The notes under the pieces are model-generated. The model was not told the DNA's origin, did no database searches, and saw only the letters and a list, made by a program, of their open reading frames with translations. DNA of 64,000 nucleotides from Aquabacter sp965279295 (GTDB lineage Bacteria > Pseudomonadota > Alphaproteobacteria > Rhizobiales > Xanthobacteraceae). The stretch lies in assembly GCA_965279295.1 (NCBI GenBank), contig CBDIHQ010000011.1; one strand, 5' to 3'. The number at the start of each line of letters is the position of its first letter. Position 1 is the stretch's first letter. Made by a program: the position numbers and the translations under genes. This document shows positions 24,023 to 32,917 of this stretch, piece after piece.

Positions 24023-26413
24023 ATGCATCTCCTGGCGAGCACGTCGGCCACCATCGAGGATCTGGCGGAGCCCATCGACCTCCGCCAGCCTCCGGCCGCG
24101 ATGCTTGCCCTCTCGTTCACCGATAGCGACCTGCTCGCACTTGCTGCCGCTTGGCGGACGGACCGCGCGGACCTCCCCAGCCTGCGCCTCGCCCGGCTGA
24201 AGGATTTGCGCCACCCCATGTCGGTGGACCTCTGGCTGGAGCGTTCGGCGCGGCACGCCAAGGTCATCGTCGCGCGCCTCTTGGGCGGGCTCGACTGGTG
24301 GCGCTACGGAGCCGAGCGCCTGTCGGTCATCGCCCGCACCCACGGCATCGCTTTGGCGCTGCTGCCGGGAGAGGACCAGGACGACGCCCGCCTTATGGGC
24401 CTGTCCACTGTCACACCGCAGGACTGGACCCTCTGGCTCGCCTATTTCCGCCAGGGTGGCCCGGACAACATGCGCGCCCTGCTGCGCTTGGCTGCTGCGC
24501 GCACGGATGGCCGCGCCCTGGACGCCCCGCCGCCACACCCCGTCCCCGCCGCTGCATTCTACGCGCGTGTGCAGGCCGCCAACCACACCCCAACCCTCCC
24601 CACTCAATCGCCGCCCTCCCCCCTTGAGGGGGAGGGTTGGGGTGGGGGGTATACCGCCGCCAGGACCACCACCTCCGCACTAAGAGAACAGATACCCCCC
24701 ACCCTGCCCTCCCCCTCAAGGGGGGAGGTGGGCTATTCCCTCTCCCGCTTGCGGGGGAGGGTTAGGGAGGGGGAAATTGCTGAGACATGGCTGGGTGGGG
24801 CACCCGTCGCAGGGCTCCTGCCCCCTCCCCAGCCCTCCCCCGCAAGCGGGAGAGGGGGCGACCGCGCCCATCGCGACGGCCTCTCAAGAGGAGAGGGTTT
24901 CGAGAGCACGGGCAATGAGACCACCCAGCCAATACCCGTCGCCGCTTCCTGCGAGCCTGGCCTTTCCTTCGCTCACGCACCGCCCCTCCCACCTTCGCGC
25001 GCTCCCTCCCCCCGTGAGGGGGAGGGTTGGGGTGGGGGGTATGGCGCCGCCGAGACCACCACCTCCGTACTAAGCGGACAGATACCCCCCACCCTGCCCT
25101 CCACCTCAAGGGGGGAGGGTTCAGACCACACGCAGCGGGAAGCTGCGGGCAGTTCAAGCGTCCTCATCCTCTTCTACCGCTCCATGTGGCTCGCCGGAGA
25201 TACCGCGCCCATTGACGCCCTCTGCGATGCGCTGGCCGCGCGCGGGGTCGCACCGCTGCCGCTTTTCGTGTCGTCCCTGAAAGACCACATTGCCCGCGCC
25301 TTCGTGCGCGAGGCCATCGCCGCGCACCGGCCGGATGTCATCATCACCGCCACCGCGTTTGCGGCGGGGGAGACGCAGGACCTGTTCCCGGCCGGCGGCC
25401 CGCCGGTGCTCCAGGCAATCCCCGCCACCACCGCGCACTCCGCCTGGGCGGCAAGCCCGCGCGGTCTCGCCTCCGCCGACCTCGCCATGCACGTCGTGTT
25501 GCCGGAACTGGACGGCCGGGTCCTTGCGGGCGCGCTGTCGTTCAAGGATGCGGAGGCGCGCGACGACGACCTCGCCTTCTCCGCCGCCCGCAACCGCGCC
25601 GAACCGGAGGGCGTCGCCCATGTGGCGGATCGCGCCGCCGCCCTGGCACGGCTGGCGCGCGCGCCAACCCATGAGCGGGCGCCTTGCCATCCTGATGCCG
25701 GATTATCCCGGCGCACCGGGCCGCACCGGCTATGCGGTGGGGCTCGACGTGCCGGAGAGCGTGCGCAGCCTGCTCGAAACCCTGGCGGGGGCGGACTACG
25801 ATGTTCCCCCGGCACCGCCCGATGCCCGCGCCCTGCTCGACGCGATCATTCCCTCCGAAGCCCTGCCGCTTGGCGCCTACCGCGCCATGCTTGCAACACT
25901 CCCCGCCGCTCTCCAGGCGCAGATGGAGGCCGCATGGGGCCCGCCGGAAAACGACCCGTTGGCGCGCGAGGGCGCATTCCATTTCCGCGCCGCGCGGTTC
26001 GGCACGGCGATGGTCGCGCTTGCGCCCGACCGGGGCTCCTCGCTCGACCGGCGCGCCGATTATCACGATCCGGCCCTGCCGCCGCGCCACGCGCTGCTCG
26101 CCTTCGGGCTCTGGCTTCAGCGGAACTTCGATGCGCTCATCCACATGGGCGCCCACGGCACGCTCGAATGGCTTCCGGGAAAGGCGGCGGCGCTGACACC
26201 CGCCTGCTTCCCGCGCGCGGTGCTGGGCGCTTTGCCGGTGATCTATCCCTTCATCCTCAGCAATCCCGGCGAGGCGACGCAGGCCAAGCGGCGGATCGCC
26301 GGCGTCACCATCGGCCATCTTCCCCCGCCGCTCGCCGGGGCGGAGCTGACCGAGGCCGAGCAGCGCCTGGAACGGCTGGTGGACGAATATGCCGGCGCCG
26401 ACGGGCTCGATAA
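24023..26413 (+). CDS. cobN: cobaltochelatase subunit CobN, 5' part of a frameshifted gene
   Basis: The open frame starts at ATG 24023 and encodes the N-terminal third of CobN, the large ATP-dependent cobaltochelatase subunit that inserts cobalt into hydrogenobyrinate a,c-diamide. Recognisable blocks are LLGGLDWWRYG, ALLPGEDQDDARL, then LFYRSMWLAGDTAPIDALC and ITATAFAAGE. Two oddities stand out. Residues about 190-375 are not CobN but translated palindromic repeats kept in frame. CobN similarity also stops at THER (about 25678), beyond which the rest of this frame is nonsense. The true continuation is in the next frame. Removing one G from the GGG at 25677-25679 would join the parts as THERRLAILMPDYPG. 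Confidence 0.85.
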   Translation: MHLLASTSATIEDLAEPIDLRQPPAAMLALSFTDSDLLALAAAWRTDRADLPSLRLARLKDLRHPMSVDLWLERSARHAKVIVARLLGGLDWWRYGAERLSVIARTHGIALALLPGEDQDDARLMGLSTVTPQDWTLWLAYFRQGGPDNMRALLRLAAARTDGRALDAPPPHPVPAAAFYARVQAANHTPTLPTQSPPSPLEGEGWGGGYTAARTTTSALREQIPPTLPSPSRGEVGYSLSRLRGRVREGEIAETWLGGAPVAGLLPPPQPSPASGRGGDRAHRDGLSRGEGFESTGNETTQPIPVAASCEPGLSFAHAPPLPPSRAPSPREGEGWGGGYGAAETTTSVLSGQIPPTLPSTSRGEGSDHTQREAAGSSSVLILFYRSMWLAGDTAPIDALCDALAARGVAPLPLFVSSLKDHIARAFVREAIAAHRPDVIITATAFAAGETQDLFPAGGPPVLQAIPATTAHSAWAASPRGLASADLAMHVVLPELDGRVLAGALSFKDAEARDDDLAFSAARNRAEPEGVAHVADRAAALARLARAPTHERAPCHPDAGLSRRTGPHRLCGGARRAGERAQPARNPGGGGLRCSPGTARCPRPARRDHSLRSPAAWRLPRHACNTPRRSPGADGGRMGPAGKRPVGARGRIPFPRRAVRHGDGRACARPGLLARPARRLSRSGPAAAPRAARLRALASAELRCAHPHGRPRHARMASGKGGGADTRLLPARGAGRFAGDLSLHPQQSRRGDAGQAADRRRHHRPSSPAARRGGADRGRAAPGTAGGRICRRRRAR
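24615..25119. repeat. three palindromic repeat elements inside cobN, in frame
   Basis: A family B element (24615-24728: CCCCTTGAGGGGGAGG arm, core with ACCACC, mirrored arm CTCAAGGGGGGAGG) is followed by a family A element (24738-24857) and a second family B element (25004-25119). All are translated without a stop as part of the CobN frame, giving peptides such as SPLEGEGWGGGY and PSPASGRG. Copies of both families fill intergenic gaps elsewhere in the window. Confidence 0.9.
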
Positions 26414-27866
26414 CCGGCGGCGGGACAAGCTCGCGCGGCTGATCGTGGCGACCGCAGGCGAAACCGACCTCGCCCGCAGAGCCGGCGTCGCCGACGGCAC
26501 CGATCCGGATGAGGCCCTGAAGCGCATCGACGCCTGGCTGTGCGATCTCAAGGACCTCGCCGTAAAGGACGGGCTCCATGTCTTCGGCGCCGCCTCACCC
26601 GACCCGCAACGAGCGGCAAGTGGCGCGGCCGAGCGCGCGGCATTGCTCATGGCACTCGACGGGCGCCATGTGCCGCCCGGCCCCTCCGGCGCGCCGTCAC
26701 GCGGGCGGCAGGATGTCCTCCCCACCGGCCGCAATCTCTTCACTGCCGACCCGCGCCATCTGCCCACCGCCACCGCCATGGACCTCGGCCGGCTGGCGGC
26801 GGATGAAGTGGTGCGCGCCTATCTCCAGGACCACGGCGACTATCCCCGCGCGGTGGTGATCGACCTGTGGGGGAGCGCCACCCTGCGCACCGGCGGCGAG
26901 GAGATCGCCCAGGGCCTGCATCTCATGGGCTGCCGGCCGATCTGGGACGTAGCGAGCGGACGCGTCACCGGCATCGAGGTGCTGCCGCCGGCCGCAATCG
27001 GTCGGCCGCGCGTGGACGTGACATGGCGCATCTCCGGCCTGTTCCGCGACGTATTTCCCGCTCAGCTCGCCCTGCTCGACGCCGCAGCCCGCGCGGTCGC
27101 AGCGCGCGAGGATGAAGCCGACGACAACCCGCTTGCCGTCAGCGTGCGCGCGGGCGGGACGGTCGCGCGCATCTTCGGCTCGGCGCCGGGCAGCTATGGC
27201 GCCGGCATCGAGGATCATCTTGCCTCGGGCCGCTTCACCGACCGCGCGGAACTGGGCCGGGCCTATCTCGACGCCACCGCCTTTGCCTATGGCGGCCCGG
27301 ACGGCACCGCCAGCCCCAGCGGCGATGCCTTCGCCCACCGCATTGCCGATGCCGACGCGCTGATCCACGGCGCCGACGATCCCGGCCGCGACCTGCTGGA
27401 CGGCGGCGAGGATGTCGCCTTCATGGGCGGCTTCGCGGCGGCGGCCTTTACCCTGGGCCGCGCCGCCGACCTCGTGGTGCTCGATACCAGCGACCCGCAT
27501 CGCCCCCGCGCCCGCCGGCTGCGCGATGCCCTGGCCCGGATCGTCCACGGGCGGGTCTCGCGCCGCTTCATCGCCGGGCAGATGCGTCATGGACCGCGCG
27601 GCGCGTCCGAATTCACCGAGACCGTGGACCGCCTCATCGGCTTCGCCGAAACCACCCACGATGTGCCCGGCGACCTGCTGGACCAGCTTCACGCCGCCTA
27701 TCTCGGCGATCCCGACGTGCGCGCCTTCCTGCTGCGGGAAAATCCCGCCGCCGCGCAGGCCATGGCCGCGCGCTTCGAGGATGCCCGGCGGCGCGGGCTG
27801 TGGCATCCCCGCCGCAACGATCTCGACGGCGACCTCACGGCATTGCGCGCGGAGGCTGCGGAATGA
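25671..27866 (+). CDS. cobN: cobaltochelatase subunit CobN, 3' part of a frameshifted gene
   Basis: This frame carries the remaining two thirds of CobN: RLAILMPDYPGAPGRTGYAVGLD, FDALIHMGAHGTLEWLPGKAAAL in pieces, YPFILSNPGEA, DVLPTGRNLFTADPRHLPT, VIDLWGSATLRTGGEEIAQ and FIAGQMRHGPRGASEF. Together with the upstream part it covers the family without internal loss. An ATG at 25671 could start an independent 731-residue protein, but it lies inside the upstream frame with no clear ribosome binding site, so a single-base frameshift (real, or a sequencing or assembly error) is the simpler reading. The 3' end overlaps cobG (ATGA). Confidence 0.85.
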   Translation: MSGRLAILMPDYPGAPGRTGYAVGLDVPESVRSLLETLAGADYDVPPAPPDARALLDAIIPSEALPLGAYRAMLATLPAALQAQMEAAWGPPENDPLAREGAFHFRAARFGTAMVALAPDRGSSLDRRADYHDPALPPRHALLAFGLWLQRNFDALIHMGAHGTLEWLPGKAAALTPACFPRAVLGALPVIYPFILSNPGEATQAKRRIAGVTIGHLPPPLAGAELTEAEQRLERLVDEYAGADGLDNRRRDKLARLIVATAGETDLARRAGVADGTDPDEALKRIDAWLCDLKDLAVKDGLHVFGAASPDPQRAASGAAERAALLMALDGRHVPPGPSGAPSRGRQDVLPTGRNLFTADPRHLPTATAMDLGRLAADEVVRAYLQDHGDYPRAVVIDLWGSATLRTGGEEIAQGLHLMGCRPIWDVASGRVTGIEVLPPAAIGRPRVDVTWRISGLFRDVFPAQLALLDAAARAVAAREDEADDNPLAVSVRAGGTVARIFGSAPGSYGAGIEDHLASGRFTDRAELGRAYLDATAFAYGGPDGTASPSGDAFAHRIADADALIHGADDPGRDLLDGGEDVAFMGGFAAAAFTLGRAADLVVLDTSDPHRPRARRLRDALARIVHGRVSRRFIAGQMRHGPRGASEFTETVDRLIGFAETTHDVPGDLLDQLHAAYLGDPDVRAFLLRENPAAAQAMAARFEDARRRGLWHPRRNDLDGDLTALRAEAAE

Positions 27867-29356
27867 CCCTCCCCCGCCGCCGCGGCGCCTGCCCGGCGCT
27901 GAGCGTACCCATGGAAACCGGCGACGGCCTGCTGGTGCGTCTCACCCCCTGGGATGGCGCCTTGTCTCCCGTGGCCCTCGCGGGTCTGGCAGCGGCAGCG
28001 CAGACGTTCGGCAACGGCCTGCTGGAGGTGACGGCACGGGGAAACCTGCAATTGCGCGGCCTCCGCGCGGCGACAATCGGCCCGCTCAATAGAGCGGTGG
28101 ACGCCCTCGGCATCCGCGCCCGGGAAGGGCTTGCGCTCGATGTTTCGCCGCTGGCTGGGCTGGATGCGCAGGAACACGCCGATGCCCGGCCGTTGGCTGA
28201 TGCCGTCCGGGCTGGCATCGCGGCCCTGGGGATCGGCGGGCGGCTCGGCCCGAAAGTCTCCGTGGTGATCGACGGCGGCGGCTCGGTCTCCCTCGACGCA
28301 CTCCCCGCCGACATCCGCCTGAAGGCGCGCGACGACGGCGCCTGGGACCTCGCCCTGGCCGGCAGCGCCCAAGCCGCCACCGCACTCGGGCATATCGATC
28401 ATAGGGATGCGGCTGACTCTGTCGTTGCCCTGCTCACCCAACTCGCGACGCACGGCCCGGCGGCAAGGATGGCCGATTTTCTGCGTGGCGGGCGCGTCGC
28501 GGCTCTCGCGTCCATTCTGCCTGCTCTCTCTTGGCTCCCACGCAAGGTTGTCCCCTCTCCCGCTTGCGGGGGAGGGTTAGGGAGGGGGAATTGGCGCGGC
28601 ATGGACAATCCTGACTATGCTGAAGCGCCTGCGTCTGCCCCCTCCCCAGCCCTCCCCCGCAAGCGGGAGAGGGAGCTTGGCATGCACGGCGGCTCGATCT
28701 CGTTGAGAGATCCCCCCACACCAAGTATCCCACTCCACCCCCTCGCCGACGGCACCCTCGCCCTGGCGATCGCGCTTCCCTTCGGCGTCGCCGATGCCGG
28801 GATGATGATCGCGCTTGCCGATGCAGCCGCGCACCATGGCGCGCGGGATCTGCGGCCAGCGCCGCCGCGCATGATCGTGGCGGTAGGGCTCTCGCGGGAA
28901 GGCGCGGCGGCGCTGGCCCGAGACGCGGAACAGCTCGGCTTCATCATCGATCCGGCGGATCCGCGCCGGTCCGTCATGGCGTGCCCCGGTGCACCGGCCT
29001 GTGCTTCGGGGCGGATCGCGGCGCGGGCGATGGCGCCGGAGATTGCGGCGATGCTGGCCCCGCTGCTGGACGGCAGCGTTACGGTGCATGTGTCCGGCTG
29101 CGCCAAGGGGTGCGCCCGGCCGGCGGCTGCGACACTCACCATCGTCGGGCGCGACGCGCAGGGCATGGACAGTCCGGTCGGCCTCGTGCGACAGGGCAAT
29201 GCGGGGTCCCCGCCCGATGCCGTCCTCAAGCCGCAGGCCCTGATGCCCGCCTTCGCCCGCATCGCCGAATTGGCGGCCGAGCGGCGGACGGGGGAAAGCG
29301 GTGCGCAATTTCTCTCCCGCCTCGATCTCGCGGCGCTGCTGGAGCCTTCAGCCTGA
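27863..29356 (+). CDS. cobG: precorrin-3B synthase, with an in-frame repeat insertion
   Basis: CobG is the iron-sulfur, oxygen-dependent enzyme that converts precorrin-3A to precorrin-3B, so its presence marks the aerobic corrin route. The 497-residue protein belongs to the nitrite/sulfite reductase-like ferredoxin family: GNGLLEVTARGNLQLRG in the N-terminal half-repeat, then ACPGAPAC and VSGCAKGCARP supplying the 4Fe-4S cysteines. Residues about 231-271 (SPACGGGLGRGNW... PSPALPRKRERE) are a translated family A repeat between the two halves. Start and stop overlap cobN and cobH. Whether the insertion is tolerated is unknown; it falls in an inter-domain linker. Confidence 0.92.
   Translation: MTLPRRRGACPALSVPMETGDGLLVRLTPWDGALSPVALAGLAAAAQTFGNGLLEVTARGNLQLRGLRAATIGPLNRAVDALGIRAREGLALDVSPLAGLDAQEHADARPLADAVRAGIAALGIGGRLGPKVSVVIDGGGSVSLDALPADIRLKARDDGAWDLALAGSAQAATALGHIDHRDAADSVVALLTQLATHGPAARMADFLRGGRVAALASILPALSWLPRKVVPSPACGGGLGRGNWRGMDNPDYAEAPASAPSPALPRKRERELGMHGGSISLRDPPTPSIPLHPLADGTLALAIALPFGVADAGMMIALADAAAHHGARDLRPAPPRMIVAVGLSREGAAALARDAEQLGFIIDPADPRRSVMACPGAPACASGRIAARAMAPEIAAMLAPLLDGSVTVHVSGCAKGCARPAAATLTIVGRDAQGMDSPVGLVRQGNAGSPPDAVLKPQALMPAFARIAELAAERRTGESGAQFLSRLDLAALLEPSA
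28553..28673. repeat. family A palindromic element inside cobG, in frame
   Basis: Both arms (CTCTCCCGCTTGCGGGGGAG and its mirror CTCCCCCGCAAGCGGGAGAG) and a core of about 50 bp are present. The element is read through in the cobG frame without a stop, adding about 41 residues. Confidence 0.92.
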
Positions 29357-29991
29357 TGGGTGCCACGTTCGATTACGTCCGCGACGGCACCGCCATTTAT
29401 GAGCGATCCTTCGCCATCATCCGCGCCGAGGCGGACCTTTCGCGCTTCTCCGAAGACGAAGCCGATGTCGCGGTGCGGATGGTCCATGCCTGCGGCCTCG
29501 TCGCGGCGGCGCAGGATTTCGTGTTCGGCCAGGGATTTGTCAGCGCCGCCCGCGCGGCGCTCAAGGCCGGCGCACCCATTTTGTGCGACGCGCAGATGGT
29601 CGCCCACGGCATCACACGCGCGCGCCTGCCCGCCGGCAACGAGGTGATCTGCACCCTACGCGATGCCAGCGTCCCGGCGCTGGCGGAACGGCTCGGCACC
29701 ACCCGCTCGGCGGCGGCGCTGGACTTGTGGCGTGATCGGCTGGAGGGGGCGGTGGTTGCCATCGGCAATGCGCCGACCGCTCTGTTCCACCTGCTGGAAA
29801 TGCTGGACGCCGGCGCGCCGCGCCCCGCTGCCATTCTCGGCATGCCGGTGGGCTTCGTGGGCGCGGCGGAATCCAAGGACGCGTTGGCGGAGAACCCGCG
29901 CGGCGTGCCGTTCGCCATCGTGCGCGGGCGGCTCGGCGGCAGCGCCATCACCGCCGCCGCATTGAACGCACTGGCGAGGGCCGGGGTATGA
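29356..29991 (+). CDS. cobH: precorrin-8X methylmutase
   Basis: CobH moves the C11 methyl group to C12, giving hydrogenobyrinic acid. The 211-residue length is standard. The family blocks are IYERSFAIIRAEADL, VRMVHACGLV with the catalytic His, GAPILCDAQMVAHGITR, GNAPTALFHLLE and GMPVGFVGAAESKDAL. Start (TGATG) and stop (ATGA) overlap the neighbouring cob genes, indicating translational coupling in the riboswitch-controlled operon. Confidence 0.97.
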   Translation: MGATFDYVRDGTAIYERSFAIIRAEADLSRFSEDEADVAVRMVHACGLVAAAQDFVFGQGFVSAARAALKAGAPILCDAQMVAHGITRARLPAGNEVICTLRDASVPALAERLGTTRSAAALDLWRDRLEGAVVAIGNAPTALFHLLEMLDAGAPRPAAILGMPVGFVGAAESKDALAENPRGVPFAIVRGRLGGSAITAAALNALARAGV

Positions 29992-30713
29992 GCGGGCGGC
30001 TGATCGGCGTCGGCGTCGGGCCGGGCGATCCCGAGCTTATGACCTTCAAGGCCGCGCGGGCGATCGGCGCGGCAGATGTGGTGGCCTATTTCGCCAAGGC
30101 GGGCAATGCCAGCCACGCCCGCGCCATCGCTCAAAGCCATTTCACCGAGGGCGTTCTCGAACTGCCCTTGCTCTATCCCGTCACCACCGAAATCCACCGC
30201 CATGATGCCGCCTATCGTGAGGCCATCAGCGCCTTCTACGATGCCTCGGCTGCGGCCCTCGCCTTGCATCTGGACGCCGGCCGCACTGTGGCGGTGCTGA
30301 GCGAGGGCGACCCGCTGTTCTACGGCTCCTACATGCATCTGCATGTCCGCCTGTCCTCGCGGTTTCCCACCGAGGTGATCGCCGGCGTGACAGGCATGTC
30401 TGGCTGCTGGTCCACGGTGGGTACCCCCATCGCCCAGGGCGACGATGTCCTGATGGTGCTGCCCGGCACATTGGAGGAGAGCGAACTGGCCCGCCGCCTC
30501 GCGCAGGCGGACGCGGCGGTGATCATGAAGGTGGGCCGCAACCTGCCGAAGATCCGCCGCGCGCTGGCGTCTGCCGGGCGCCTGCCGCGCGCCCATTATG
30601 TGGAACGCGGCACCATGGCGAACTGCACCACCATTCCGCTCGCCGAGCGGCCCGACACGCCCGCCCCCTATTTCGCCATCGTGCTGGTTCCCGGCTGGGA
30701 GCGCCCGGAATGA
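29988..30713 (+). CDS. cobI: precorrin-2 C20-methyltransferase
   Basis: CobI uses S-adenosylmethionine to methylate precorrin-2 at C20. The 241-residue protein has the tetrapyrrole methylase fold: GVGVGPGDPELMTFKA at the N-terminus, the AdoMet-binding GDPLFYGSYMHL and VIAGVTGMSGCWS, and the C-terminal ERGTMANCTT. It overlaps cobH upstream and cobJ downstream by ATGA junctions. Confidence 0.97.
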   Translation: MSGRLIGVGVGPGDPELMTFKAARAIGAADVVAYFAKAGNASHARAIAQSHFTEGVLELPLLYPVTTEIHRHDAAYREAISAFYDASAAALALHLDAGRTVAVLSEGDPLFYGSYMHLHVRLSSRFPTEVIAGVTGMSGCWSTVGTPIAQGDDVLMVLPGTLEESELARRLAQADAAVIMKVGRNLPKIRRALASAGRLPRAHYVERGTMANCTTIPLAERPDTPAPYFAIVLVPGWERPE

Positions 30714-31465
30714 GCGGGCGCCTCGTCGTGGTGGGCCTCGGCCCGGGCGCACCGGAGCAGATGACACCCGAGGCGGCCCAGGCGCTAAGCGAAGCCGACG
30801 CCCTGTTCGGCTATGGGCCCTATCTCGACCGTGTGGTCCTGCGCGCGGGCCAGGTATGCCACGCCTCGGACAATCGCGAGGAACTGTCCCGCGCCGGCGC
30901 GGCGCTGGAACACGCGGCTGCGGGTGCGCGCGTCGCCATGGTCTCCGGCGGCGACCCCGGCGTGTTCGCCATGGCGGCGGCGGTGTGCGAAGCCATTGAG
31001 GCGGGGCCGCCGCAATGGCGCGCCATCGAGACCCGCATGGTCCCCGGCGTGACCGCCATGCTGGCGGTGGCGGCGCGGGTCGGCGCGCCGCTGGGCCATG
31101 ATTTCTGCGCTATGTCGCTCTCCGACAATCTCAAGCCGTGGGATCTGGTGCAGCGACGCCTGAAGGCGGCGGCGCAGGCCGGCTTCGTGGTGGCGCTCTA
31201 CAATCCGGTCAGCCGCGCACGGCCCTGGCAATTGAGCGCCGCATTCGACCTGCTGCGCGAGGTGTTGCCTGGCACGGTTCCGGTGGTGTTCGGCCGCGCG
31301 GCGGGACGGGCCGACGAGCGCATGCGCGTCGTGCCCCTGGCCGAAGCGGCATCCGACATGGCGGACATGGCCACCTGCATCATCATCGGCTCTCCCGCCA
31401 CCCGCATCGTGGAGCGCGCCGGCCTTGAGCCATTGGTCTATTCCCCCCGGAGCGCGGGGGGATGA
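30710..31465 (+). CDS. cobJ: precorrin-3B C17-methyltransferase
   Basis: CobJ methylates C17 and contracts the ring, yielding precorrin-4. The 251-residue protein has VVVGLGPGAPEQMTPEA, SGGDPGVFAMAAAV, VPGVTAMLAVAARVGAPLGHDFC in pieces, ALYNPVSRARPW and the C-terminal IIIGSPATRI typical of CobJ/CbiH. It overlaps cobI and is the last gene before a repeat-rich gap, so it probably ends the operon that starts at the riboswitch. Confidence 0.97.
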   Translation: MSGRLVVVGLGPGAPEQMTPEAAQALSEADALFGYGPYLDRVVLRAGQVCHASDNREELSRAGAALEHAAAGARVAMVSGGDPGVFAMAAAVCEAIEAGPPQWRAIETRMVPGVTAMLAVAARVGAPLGHDFCAMSLSDNLKPWDLVQRRLKAAAQAGFVVALYNPVSRARPWQLSAAFDLLREVLPGTVPVVFGRAAGRADERMRVVPLAEAASDMADMATCIIIGSPATRIVERAGLEPLVYSPRSAGG

Positions 31466-31540
31466 CGGCCTCTTCCGCGCCGATGTCTGCTTCTTTTGTC
31501 GAGGCTCGCTCCTTTGTCGACGCTCGCGCAGCCCGGGCCG

Positions 31541-32083
31541 CCCCCTCCCCCTTGAGGGGGGAGGCTTGGGGTGGGGGGTATGGCGCCGCCAGGACCCCCG
31601 TCGCCGGACCAAGCGGAGAAATACCCCCCACCCTGCCCTCCCCCTCAAGGGGGGAGGGTTCATGCGGCACCCAGCGGAGCTTCGGAAGTAGATTTCTCCC
31701 TGATAACGCGCGCCGCATCATCCGCGCTCGCCCCCTCTCCCGCTTGCGGGGGAGGGCTGGGGAGGGGGAAATTGGTGAGTCATGGCCGGGTACGGAGCTT
31801 TCTGTAGGGCTCCTGCCCCCTCCCCACCCCTCCCCCGCAAGCGGGAGAGGGAGCCACCGCGCTTTAGGCGACGCTCCCCTTTATTGGGAGGGTTCGCGCG
31901 GCACCCGGTGGTGCTCCGGAAGCGGATTTTCCGCTGATAACGCGCGCCACGTCATGCGCGGGCGCCCCCTCTCCCGCTTGCGGGGGAGGGTTGGGGAGGG
32001 GGCAGGAGCCTCACGGGAAGCACTGCGTCTGGCCATTTCTCAGCAATTCCCCCTCCCTAACCCTCCCCCGCAAGCGGGAGAGA
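31541..32083. repeat. cluster of three palindromic elements between cobJ and cobK
   Basis: The 671-bp gap contains a family B element (31541-31658), a family A element (31731-31851) and a second family A element in the opposite core orientation (31965-32083). The spacers between them also share ATTTTCCGCTGATAACGCGC-like and TTTCTCCCTGATAACGCGCG-like stretches, so the repeated unit may extend beyond the arms. No gene is visible; open frames across it are made of repeat. Confidence 0.88.
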
Positions 32084-32136
32084 GAATAGCCCCGCCAAGG
32101 TCGAGAGATCCGCTGCGAAGCAGACGGGAGCCCCCC

Positions 32137-32883
32137 TCACCGGCGCGCCAGAACCTCATCCAGCCACGCGACGGCGGCCTCGGTGCTTTCCACCGATGCG
32201 ACGTCTGGAAGTTCAGGCCGGCGCAGCAGAAGAACCTCGATACCAAGCGCCCGCGCGGCGGCGATCTTGGCGTAAGTGGCGGCGCCGCCGCTGTTCTTGG
32301 CGACGATGACATCGATGCGGTGGGCCGCGAGCAGAGCCTGTTCATCACTCAGCGCGAACGGGCCGCGCGCCATCACATAATGCGCATCCGGCACCGCCAA
32401 AGGCGGAACCACGGGATCGACGCTGCGCACCACATAGCCATGCTGGGGCGCCGCCGCGAAGGCGCGGACCTCGTTGCGGCCGAGCGCCAGGAACACACGG
32501 CGCGGACTGTCCCCCAGCGCCGTCACGGCGCCAGCGACGTCCGCCACCTCATGCCAGCGATCCCCCGCCTGCCGCTCCCACGGCGCGCGCAGCAGGGCGA
32601 GCAGCGGCACGTCGGCGGCCGCGCAGGCCTGGGCGGCGTTACGGGAAATGGCGGCGGCATAGGGATGGGTCGCATCGATCACCGCGCCGATGCCCTCGGC
32701 GCGCAGATAATGCGCCAGCCCCTCCACCCCGCCGAACCCGCCGGTACGGGTGGGGACCGGCTGGGGCGCGGGATTTTCCGTGCGCCCGGCGAGCGAGAGA
32801 ATAACCTTGAGATCGGCGCGGCCGGCGATCTGCCCCGCGAGGCGGCGGGCGTCCGCCGTGCCGCCCAGGAGGAGCAGGGGCAT
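32137..32883 (-). CDS. cobK: precorrin-6A reductase
   Basis: CobK reduces precorrin-6A with NADPH. The 248-residue protein starts LLLLGGTADARRLA, the nucleotide-binding GGT motif of CobK/CbiJ. It contains VIDATHPYAAAISRNA, FLALGRNEVRAFA, ARGPFALSDE and VAKNSGGAATYAKI, all family signatures. It is oppositely oriented to the rest of the cluster; its start lies 34 bp from the divergent cobL start. An upstream in-frame ATG at 32919 adds 12 residues and is less likely. Confidence 0.95.
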   Translation of the reverse strand: MPLLLLGGTADARRLAGQIAGRADLKVILSLAGRTENPAPQPVPTRTGGFGGVEGLAHYLRAEGIGAVIDATHPYAAAISRNAAQACAAADVPLLALLRAPWERQAGDRWHEVADVAGAVTALGDSPRRVFLALGRNEVRAFAAAPQHGYVVRSVDPVVPPLAVPDAHYVMARGPFALSDEQALLAAHRIDVIVAKNSGGAATYAKIAAARALGIEVLLLRRPELPDVASVESTEAAVAWLDEVLARR

Positions 32884-32917
32884 GGGTGAGGGCGCGTGGG
32901 ACGGCGATAAATCTGGC

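Noticed and set aside
24600..25130. CRISPR array, suggested by repeated units inside cobN
   Set aside because: The units are inverted pairs of two repeat families with variable spacing, not direct repeats with uniform unique spacers, and no cas gene is near.
25671..27866. Reading the two cobN parts as a deliberate two-subunit chelatase
   Set aside because: The junction is explained by one extra G within a contiguous family alignment and the second ATG lacks a clear ribosome binding site; kept only as an alternative.
31462..32889. 475-codon open frame covering the cobJ-cobK gap and cobK antisense
   Set aside because: It is made of palindromic repeats plus the complement of cobK; no independent coding signal.
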